Assembly: GCF_000425405.1 (NCBI RefSeq) | Contig: NZ_KE384365.1 | Location: forward strand, 81,594-145,593 | DNA length: 64,000 nt | DNA from: Ferrimonas kyonanensis DSM 18153 | Lineage (GTDB): Bacteria; Pseudomonadota; Gammaproteobacteria; Enterobacterales; Shewanellaceae | Reading direction: 5' to 3' | Notes under the pieces: model-generated | Told to the model about the DNA's origin: nothing | The model's input: the letters and a program-made list of their open reading frames with translations, nothing else | The model's database searches: none | Made by a program: the position numbers and the translations under genes | Shown: piece after piece, positions 55,712 to 64,000 of the stretch | How the letters are laid out: each line of letters starts with the position of its first letter | Position numbering within the stretch: the stretch's first letter is position 1

Positions 55712-56458
55712 ATGGAATTCGACACCCTGTTTTACGTCGCGCTGCAATCCAGTCTGGTGCTTGGCCTGGTGCATGGAGTTAACCCCTGCGGTCACTCTTG
55801 GTTAGTACTGGCTCCCTTCGTCGCCGGCAGCAAGGATGGCAAACACGTCTCCAACCTGACCGCTGCCTTCATTGTGGGCACGACTCTGGGCTGCCTGGCC
55901 ATTGGTTTGGCTCTGGGTTTATTGTCCTCCGGGCTGCCGGAACAAGTGCTTCATATCACTGATATTGTCACCGCTATCATCATCATTGCCCTAGGGGCCA
56001 TCCTACTCTGGCGCCCCCATTTGCTGCATTCTCATGACCACGACCATGACCATGGACATTGTCATGGGCACAGCCATGACCATGGACATTGTCATGGGCA
56101 CAGCCATGACCACGGGCATTGCCACAGCCATGGCAAACCCAAGAGTTTGAAAAAGGCCACCGCATTTGGACTGGCATCCATCGGCTTCGTCAACATGATC
56201 GTCCCCTGCCCCACGGTTGCCATGATGTACTCCTACTCCCTGACCGCTGCCAACACCGCCAACTCCGTGGCGGTATTTTTCATCTACGCCGTGGGTACTG
56301 GCATCAGCATGGCCGCGGTGATTTTTGCCATCTTTCGAGCCACCAGCGCCATGCGAAAATTACAAAAGCCTTGGATTGAACCCGCCATTATGCGCAGCGT
56401 GGGGGTGTTGACTATCGGGTTCGGTGTGTACACTCTCTACTCCAGCTACCTGTTTTAA
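55712..56458 (+). CDS. Metal-type membrane permease with His-rich loop
   Basis: A 248-residue membrane protein with six hydrophobic segments. LVHGVNPCGHSWLVLAPF near the start and VNMIVPCPTVAMMYSYSL in the middle have the Cys/Pro plan of the DsbD_2/TauE/RcnA-like group. Between helices 3 and 4 lies a cytosolic or periplasmic loop of about 35 residues, nearly all His, Asp, Gly, Ser and Cys, made of repeated HDHGHCHGHS. This points to nickel, cobalt, copper or zinc handling, probably efflux; the metal cannot be told. It is co-transcribed with marR, 20 bases downstream, and preceded by twin operators. Confidence 0.75.
   Translation: MEFDTLFYVALQSSLVLGLVHGVNPCGHSWLVLAPFVAGSKDGKHVSNLTAAFIVGTTLGCLAIGLALGLLSSGLPEQVLHITDIVTAIIIIALGAILLWRPHLLHSHDHDHDHGHCHGHSHDHGHCHGHSHDHGHCHSHGKPKSLKKATAFGLASIGFVNMIVPCPTVAMMYSYSLTAANTANSVAVFFIYAVGTGISMAAVIFAIFRATSAMRKLQKPWIEPAIMRSVGVLTIGFGVYTLYSSYLF
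56045..56134 (+). repeat. 30-bp tandem repeat encoding the His-rich loop
   Basis: Exact copies at 56045-56074 and 56075-56104, and a degenerate third copy at 56105-56134. The unit encodes ten residues, HDHGHCHGHS. Confidence 0.85.
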
Positions 56459-56478
56459 TTAAACAGCAGAGAGATTCA

Positions 56479-56895
56479 ATGCCCCATCTTGACCAACTCA
56501 ATCATGCCATTATCGAATTTTACGAAAAGCTCTCCTCATGGGAACACAGCGTGGTCAAGGAGATTGGCGTCACTTTGGCCCATGTCCACGCCGTAGAACT
56601 GCTGGGGATTCACGGAGCGATGCGGATGAAAGAGCTGGCCATGAAGATGTCAGTCACCACCGGCACCATGACGGTACAGGTCGATAACATGGTAAAAGCG
56701 GACCTGGTTAGGCGACGACCCCACGACACGGATCGTCGCTCTATTCTGGTGGAGCTCACCGAAAAAGGTCAGCAGATATACCAAAATCACGACGCGCTTC
56801 ATCATGACCTGACCCAGCAAATTACCTCCGGGCTGGATACGACACAGCAGCAGGCGCTGCTCAATTGTCTGATACAAATGAACCGGGAGTTCTAA
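56479..56895 (+). CDS. MarR-family transcriptional regulator
   Basis: A 138-residue winged-helix regulator: MKELAMKMSVTTGTMTVQVD is the recognition helix region and VRRRPHDTDRRSILVELTEKG the wing. It shares an operon with the permease and likely represses it through the twin palindromes upstream. The N-terminal His and Cys-poor sequence gives no obvious metal site. An AGAGAG site precedes the start. Confidence 0.88.
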   Translation: MPHLDQLNHAIIEFYEKLSSWEHSVVKEIGVTLAHVHAVELLGIHGAMRMKELAMKMSVTTGTMTVQVDNMVKADLVRRRPHDTDRRSILVELTEKGQQIYQNHDALHHDLTQQITSGLDTTQQQALLNCLIQMNREF

Positions 56896-56908
56896 CCCTA
56901 AGTCGCCA

Positions 56909-57130
56909 TCAGCGCCGGTGATGGCGGCGAGCCTTGAGCATCTGCGCCAGATTGATCAGCACACAGGCGCCGTTCATCAAGGTCACCGGATAGGCCTCGA
57001 TGGCCAGCCCGTATCCGGCCATGATCAAACACCCCAGCGAGTTAAAGGTCCGCAGGAAGTACACGTTGGCCGAAAGCAGTGACACGGTGATCAGCGCCGA
57101 TCCCAGGTAGCCCATCAACTCAACACTCAT
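56909..57130 (-). CDS. Small YgjV-like inner-membrane protein
   Basis: A 73-residue protein with three hydrophobic segments (MSVELMGYLGSALITVSLL, then GCLIMAGYGLAIEAYPVTLMN). It has the same plan as the 80-residue protein at 36932, including the xAYPVxLxN segment. ATG 57130 is preferred to an upstream in-frame start because it opens the first helix and has AGGAGA upstream. Function unknown. Confidence 0.65.
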   Translation of the reverse strand: MSVELMGYLGSALITVSLLSANVYFLRTFNSLGCLIMAGYGLAIEAYPVTLMNGACVLINLAQMLKARRHHRR

Positions 57131-57207
57131 ACTGGGTCTCCTTAATTGCGGGAGAGAGCGGGTTGCCTCAAGGCCGCACAAGCCCCGGACAACGCACTCC
57201 TAAGTCA

Positions 57208-57987
57208 TTACAGCGTCAAGCCACCCTGATGCAGGCGATACAGGGTTTCCAATGCGATCTGGGTCTCCAGCTCGATCCCCTCCTCCAGCGGCAGGTTGCG
57301 CTTACCCCACAGGTTTTCTCCGCGCTTATGATTGGCCGCCGCCGCACAGATGGTTGCGCCTCTAAGGCCGCGTCGATGACAGACGGTAAACAGCGCCGAG
57401 GATTCCATCTCGATGTTTTTCAGCCCCAGATCGATCAATTTCTGAATCCACTCCGGACTTTCACCATAGAAAGAGTCGTCGGTAGAGGTGATGCCCCAGT
57501 GCACCTTGGCGCTTTTATCGGTGCAGTACTCCTTGGCCACCGAGATCAGCTCCGAGGTCACCTCCAGATCGGCGATGGCCGGGAAGTTATCCGGTACGTA
57601 GAATTTGGAGGTGCCTTCATTTTTCATCGCGCCGGTAGTCACCACCAGATCGCCGATGTCGATCTCATCCTGAAGGGCCGCACAACTGCCCAGACGGATA
57701 AAGACCTTGGCCCCGATGTTGGCCAGCTCCTCCGCCGCGATGGCGGTAGAGGGGCAGCCCATGCCGGTGGAGGTCACAGAGATGCGAACCCCCTTATAGA
57801 AGCCGGTGTAGGTTTTGTGCTCGCGCTTGTGAGCCACCAACTCGGCATCGTCCAGGTATTTGGCAATGATATCGGTACGGAAGGGGTCACCCGGCAGCAG
57901 CACATACTCGGCCACGTCACCGTCAACCATACCGATGTGGTACTGACGAATGCCCTTGGTTTTTTCATCTTTGTTTACAACAGTCAT
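57208..57987 (-). CDS. udp: Uridine phosphorylase-type nucleoside phosphorylase
   Basis: About 259 residues; it cleaves uridine (or a similar nucleoside) with phosphate to base and ribose-1-phosphate. Motifs are VLLPGDPFRTDIIAKYLDD at the start, STGMGCPSTAIAAEEL and RLGSCAALQDEIDIGDLVV for phosphate binding, and NIEMESSALFTVCHRRG for the ribose. A start 18 bases upstream (58005) also has a possible site; 57987 follows AGAGGG. Together with the BMP-type importer at 6.9 kb it suggests nucleoside use as carbon source. Confidence 0.88.
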   Translation of the reverse strand: MTVVNKDEKTKGIRQYHIGMVDGDVAEYVLLPGDPFRTDIIAKYLDDAELVAHKREHKTYTGFYKGVRISVTSTGMGCPSTAIAAEELANIGAKVFIRLGSCAALQDEIDIGDLVVTTGAMKNEGTSKFYVPDNFPAIADLEVTSELISVAKEYCTDKSAKVHWGITSTDDSFYGESPEWIQKLIDLGLKNIEMESSALFTVCHRRGLRGATICAAAANHKRGENLWGKRNLPLEEGIELETQIALETLYRLHQGGLTL

Positions 57988-58140
57988 AACAGCCCTCTTG
58001 GTCATCTGACGACCTCTGTGCGGTCTCCTTGGTCGAGGAGGAACCCTCCTCGCCGGCGAATCAACGGCTTCATCTTAGCGTCGGTCACCAGGGCCACACA
58101 GAGCCAGATGGAAAAGCTGTTTTTCCTGCTGAGAAACAAC

Positions 58141-58162
58141 AAAAAAGGAGCCCTCAGGCTCC
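58141..58162 (-). terminator. Terminator of the LysR gene at 58182
   Basis: On the minus strand GGAGCC-TGAG-GGCTCC is followed by six T. Confidence 0.85.
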
Positions 58163-58181
58163 CGCTTACACTCGACTTGCC

Positions 58182-59099
58182 TCAACGGCCTGGCGGGTGA
58201 TTCAGAGATTCCCTGACCGCCTCGATCACCACCTTGAAGCGCTTCGGCAGTGCCTTGCGGGACGGGTAGACCGCGTACACCGGCATGGTCAGGTCGGTGC
58301 GCCACTCCTTGAGCAGTGGCACCAGTGGCTCGGCCCCGGCATGTTTGGGCAACAGGTAATCGGCGATGTAGCCGATGCCCAGGCCCGAACTCACCGCATC
58401 CAGCACCGTTTCGGCACTGTCGATGACAAAGTTCCCCGACACCGCCACATCCAGGTGTTGGCCGTCGCGGCAAAACGACCAGTTGTGATAGTCCCGGGTC
58501 TTGCTGCGATAAATGATGCAGTTGTGCTGACTCAGCTGGTCTGGATGGCTGGGCGCACCATGACGCTGCAGATAGGCCGTGGACGCCAGCAACACAAAGT
58601 CCACATCGTACAAGCGCTGGGCGATGTAGCCAGGACTGATCTGCTTGCTGGTGGTAAACCACAGATCCACGTCGTCCTCCAGCATATCGACGCGGCAATC
58701 CCCCAGAGTCACCTCCAGCGCCAGTCCCGGATAGCGCGCCTGCAGCGCCTGGGCAATAGGCACCATATAACGGGCCCCCAACGAGTGGGACATGGCAATG
58801 CGCACCCCGCCGGCAATCGCCTCTTTTGAGTCAAGCACCTGTTCGGTGGCCTGATCCATCACCGCGATCATTCGCTGACAAGACTCGGCAAACAACGCCC
58901 CTTCACGGGTCAACGTCAACTGCCGGGGCGTGACCTTAACCAGCTTCACTCCCAGGCGCTGCTCGAGATCCTTGACCTGCTTGCTGACGTGAGAGATCGA
59001 CACTTCCAGCCGCTCTGCTGCCAGCGTAAAGCTGCCCGTCGACGCCAGCGCATCGAAGATGATCATCTGATAGGCATCGTATTTGCCGTGCTTGTTCAT
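58182..59099 (-). CDS. LysR-family transcriptional regulator
   Basis: A 305-residue regulator of ordinary length: winged helix in residues 12-70 (AAERLEVSISHVSKQVKDLE) and an effector domain beyond 90 (GLGIGYIADYLLPKHA). It lies downstream of the gcv operon on the same strand, beyond a terminator, and upstream of udp. It is not GcvA by any clear signature. Target unknown. Confidence 0.88.
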   Translation of the reverse strand: MNKHGKYDAYQMIIFDALASTGSFTLAAERLEVSISHVSKQVKDLEQRLGVKLVKVTPRQLTLTREGALFAESCQRMIAVMDQATEQVLDSKEAIAGGVRIAMSHSLGARYMVPIAQALQARYPGLALEVTLGDCRVDMLEDDVDLWFTTSKQISPGYIAQRLYDVDFVLLASTAYLQRHGAPSHPDQLSQHNCIIYRSKTRDYHNWSFCRDGQHLDVAVSGNFVIDSAETVLDAVSSGLGIGYIADYLLPKHAGAEPLVPLLKEWRTDLTMPVYAVYPSRKALPKRFKVVIEAVRESLNHPPGR

Positions 59100-59193
59100 G
59101 GTTATCCCAGCTCCCCGATCGGAATCGGTTTCATAGTAGCGAAATCCCGCCCCATCTCTCCATGGCCATCACCGCAGTTGTGTCGGCAGGCAC

Positions 59194-59218
59194 AAAAAAA
59201 GCGAGCCCGCAGGCTCGC
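59194..59218 (-). terminator. Terminator of the gcv operon
   Basis: On the minus strand GCGAGCC-TGCG-GGCTCGC followed by seven T. Confidence 0.9.
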
Positions 59219-59246
59219 TTTATACGCCGTCTGTGAATCGACGCCT

Positions 59247-62129
<2,883 letters not shown>

Positions 62130-62183
62130 TATCCAAAATCCTTGTTCTGCCAGCGTGGTAGGGTCGCGGCACAGATAAGAAGA

Positions 62184-62213
62184 CAAAAGCCCCTCTGCGG
62201 GGGCTTTTTTTAT
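62184..62213 (-). terminator. Hairpin between gcvH and gcvP
   Basis: AAAAGCCCC and GGGGGCTTTT form a strong stem. On the transcribed (minus) strand only four T follow, so partial termination inside the operon is likely. The long T run is on the other strand. Confidence 0.65.
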
Positions 62214-62219
62214 TGTTGT

Positions 62220-62609
62220 TTATTCGTCGTCGATCACGGTCTGGTAGGCTTCTGCGTCCAGCAGACCGGCCAGCTCAGACTCGTCGGTGATTTTCACCCG
62301 GAACAACCAACCGTCGCCAAACGGATCGCTGTTGACCTGCTCGGGGGCGTCTTCCAGCTCTTCGTTAATGGCCACCACTTCACCGGTCAATGGCGAGTAG
62401 ACGTCGGACGCCGCTTTTACCGACTCTGCCACGGCACAGTCTTCACCGGCATTCACGTCGTCACCCACATCCGGCAGGTCCACAAACACCATGTCACCCA
62501 GCAGCTCCTGAGCGTGCTCGGTAATGCCGATGGTGTACTCGTTGTCGCCCTCAGCACGCACCCACTCGTGGGAGTTCGTGTACTTGAGTTCAGATGGAAT
62601 ATTGCTCAT
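62220..62609 (-). CDS. gcvH: Glycine cleavage system H protein
   Basis: A 129-residue lipoyl carrier that shuttles the aminomethyl group between GcvP, GcvT and lipoamide dehydrogenase. The lipoylated residue is Lys65 in [19 protein letters not shown] and the ending [13 protein letters not shown] are family signatures. It starts 25 bases after gcvT. Confidence 0.96.
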   Translation of the reverse strand: MSNIPSELKYTNSHEWVRAEGDNEYTIGITEHAQELLGDMVFVDLPDVGDDVNAGEDCAVAESVKAASDVYSPLTGEVVAINEELEDAPEQVNSDPFGDGWLFRVKITDESELAGLLDAEAYQTVIDDE

Positions 62610-62634
62610 TGTTGTGTTTCCCCATCAATGTGTC

Positions 62635-63729
62635 TTAAAACGCTTGTTTTCCATTACGTACGAAGCTGGGCTTGATCACGCGAACCGTTACCCGCTTTTT
62701 ACGCATCTCCACTTCGACCTGTTCACCGACACTGCGAGGCACCCGCGCCATGGCGATGGAGTACCCCAGAGTCGGAGAGAAACTGCCAGAGGTAATGATC
62801 CCCTGCTGCTCAACGCCGTCGGCATCGGTAAAGAACACCTTAAGGCCGCTGCGAAGCACCCCCTTGTCGGTCATCACCAGGCCAACCAGCTTATCGGTTC
62901 CCTGAGCCTTGATGCCCGCCAGGGCATCACGGCCAATAAAATCACGTTCCTGGGGTTCCCAGGCCACCGTCCAACCCATATTGGCCGCCAGTGGATTTAC
63001 GCTTTCGTCCATGTCCTGACCATACAGGTTCATGCCCGCTTCCAGTCGCAGTGTGTCTCTGGCACCCAGGCCTGCGGGTTTGACGCCAGCCTGCAGCAGT
63101 TGTTCCCACAGATCCGCCGCCTGCGCTGAAGGAACCATGATCTCGTAACCCGCCTCGCCGGTGTAACCGGTAGTCGCCAGGAAAAGATCGCCGGCCTGTA
63201 CGCCAAAGAAGGGCTTCATCCCCGCCACCATCGCCTGTTGTTCGGCAGACAATACCAAAGCGGTGCGTTCGATGGCCTTCGGACCCTGCACGGCGATCAT
63301 CGCCAAGTCCGGCAGCTCAGACACCGTCACCTCGAAGTCGGCCGCCTGACGACCGATCCACTCCAGATCTTTTTCCCGGGTGGCGGAGTTCACCACCATT
63401 CGGTAATGGGTGTCGCTCAGATAATAGGTAATGAGATCGTCGATGACCCCACCCTGGTCGTTGAGCATGCCGCCATAAAGGGCCTTGCCCGCCACCGTCA
63501 GTTTGGCCACATCGTTGGCCAGCAGTTTACGCAGGAAGGGTTTAGCCTGGTCACCGGTGATGTCGACCACGGTCATGTGGGACACATCAAACATGCCGGC
63601 GTCGGTGCGTACCTGATGATGTTCTTCAACCTGGGAGCCGTAGTTGATCGGCATCTCCCAACCGTGGAAATCCACCATCTTGGCATTGGACTCCAGGTGC
63701 TTAGCGTAGAGTACGGTTTGATTCGCCAT
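62635..63729 (-). CDS. gcvT: Aminomethyltransferase, glycine cleavage T protein
   Basis: A 364-residue tetrahydrofolate-dependent transferase that releases ammonia and forms methylene-tetrahydrofolate from the H-protein-bound intermediate. Motifs: [16 protein letters not shown] near the start, [26 protein letters not shown] and [13 protein letters not shown]. The folate-site residues look complete. It is the first gene of the gcvTHP operon. Only about 60 bases lie between it and the promoter, too little for a tandem glycine riboswitch. Confidence 0.96.
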   Translation of the reverse strand: MANQTVLYAKHLESNAKMVDFHGWEMPINYGSQVEEHHQVRTDAGMFDVSHMTVVDITGDQAKPFLRKLLANDVAKLTVAGKALYGGMLNDQGGVIDDLITYYLSDTHYRMVVNSATREKDLEWIGRQAADFEVTVSELPDLAMIAVQGPKAIERTALVLSAEQQAMVAGMKPFFGVQAGDLFLATTGYTGEAGYEIMVPSAQAADLWEQLLQAGVKPAGLGARDTLRLEAGMNLYGQDMDESVNPLAANMGWTVAWEPQERDFIGRDALAGIKAQGTDKLVGLVMTDKGVLRSGLKVFFTDADGVEQQGIITSGSFSPTLGYSIAMARVPRSVGEQVEVEMRKKRVTVRVIKPSFVRNGKQAF

Positions 63730-63791
63730 CTGTGTTCCTTGTCTGGCTTTTTGCCCTTTTGTGATCAGGGTCTATTTTAGGGGTTGGGCGC

Positions 63792-63822
63792 ATTATACCC
63801 AACCCTTCTGGTTTGTATACAA
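63792..63822 (-). promoter_or_regulatory. Probable promoter of the gcvTHP operon
   Basis: On the minus strand a perfect TATAAT (63797-63792) is preceded by TTGTAT (63822-63817) with 19 bases between, slightly long. The -10 lies in the loop of a perfect GGGTTGGG/CCCAACCC inverted repeat (63781-63805), which might also act as terminator of ubiI or as an operator. Confidence 0.5.
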
Positions 63823-63824
63823 TT

Positions 63825-64000
63825 TCACCGTAAGTTGGTGGTGGCAACCCCTAGGGCTTGCTCAATAAACTTCCGCTTTAATCCAGGAATTCGGTTAACC
63901 AGCGCCAATCCAATATCGCGAACGCCCTTTTTAACAGGATCTTGTCCTGCGAACAGCCACTTGAATCCGGACATGGCGGCGATCATCTCCTGAGCCGCCG
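63825..64000 (-). CDS. ubiI: UbiI/VisC-type FAD-dependent ubiquinone hydroxylase, C-terminal part
   Basis: Only the last 58 codons are in the window. The fragment reads MIAAMSGFKWLFAGQDPV, then KKGVRDIGLALVNRIPGLKR and ends in NLR before TGA (63827-63825). This is the C-terminal end of the UbiH/UbiI/VisC monooxygenases of ubiquinone synthesis. In E. coli ubiH and ubiI precede gcvTHP in the same direction, which supports the call. UbiH cannot be fully excluded. Confidence 0.75.
   Translation of the reverse strand, partial: AAQEMIAAMSGFKWLFAGQDPVKKGVRDIGLALVNRIPGLKRKFIEQALGVATTNLR

Noticed and set aside
56045-56134. Short tandem repeats considered as a CRISPR-like array
   Set aside because: The repeats are contiguous, without spacers, and encode the His-rich loop in frame. 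No CRISPR array was seen in the window.
63730-63824. Glycine riboswitch before gcvT
   Set aside because: Only about 60 nucleotides separate the likely promoter from gcvT, and no tandem aptamer-like structure is visible.

Overview
The window looks like a chromosomal segment of a marine, metal- or multi-acceptor-respiring gammaproteobacterium, most likely Ferrimonas or a close relative in the Shewanella/Alteromonadales group (inference). Reasons: two OmcA/MtrC-type decaheme outer-surface lipoproteins, two octaheme lipoproteins, a UrdA-type flavin reductase with its own ApbE, a menaquinone gene (menB), and the ubiI-gcvT-gcvH-gcvP gene order of gammaproteobacteria. G+C is moderately high throughout, with an AT-richer patch around 49.9-50.9 kb.

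Layout. 0-6.5 kb: a glutathione S-transferase broken by an in-frame amber codon, a DeaD-type RNA helicase, PAP2, HIT, YaeQ, FKBP lipoprotein and MOSC genes. 6.5-11.6 kb: a four-gene BMP-type nucleoside ABC importer. 11.6-20 kb: an MFS exporter with a divergent LysR, speD (eukaryotic-type AdoMet decarboxylase) behind a hairpin-rich leader, a diguanylate cyclase, a Fre-like reductase, Nudix and menB. 20-24 kb: decaheme cytochrome 1 divergent from a LysR protein with two tandem DNA-binding domains, then tRNA-Gly(CCC). 24-31 kb: S46 peptidase, aromatic amino acid transporter, catalase, a small secreted protein and a lipase-like hydrolase.

31-38.6 kb is the most unusual part. It is a tandemly amplified module made of a conserved leader of about 140 bp, an octaheme lipoprotein cytochrome gene and an AraC-type regulator of exactly 293 residues. 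Four leaders, two intact cytochromes and three regulators survive. The third cytochrome is reduced to its first few codons between an intact leader and hairpins, and the fourth to a partial leader.

38.7-52.3 kb: an EAL phosphodiesterase with a degenerate GGDEF, a LuxR-response regulator-histidine kinase operon, a Tsx-like porin-urdA-apbE cluster, and decaheme cytochrome 2 facing two overlapping LysR genes. Those two LysRs resemble the two-headed LysR of the first decaheme locus, and both decaheme promoters share the motif TTGACCARRGTCAC at about the same distance from the start codon. 52.5-64 kb: M14 peptidase, VirK/YbjX protein, a metal-type permease with MarR and twin palindromic operators, uridine phosphorylase, LysR, and the glycine cleavage operon next to the 3' end of ubiI.

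Together the cytochrome, urdA/apbE and menB genes point to anaerobic respiration with regulated, swappable terminal reductases. The link between each regulator and its cytochrome is inferred from position and shared DNA elements.
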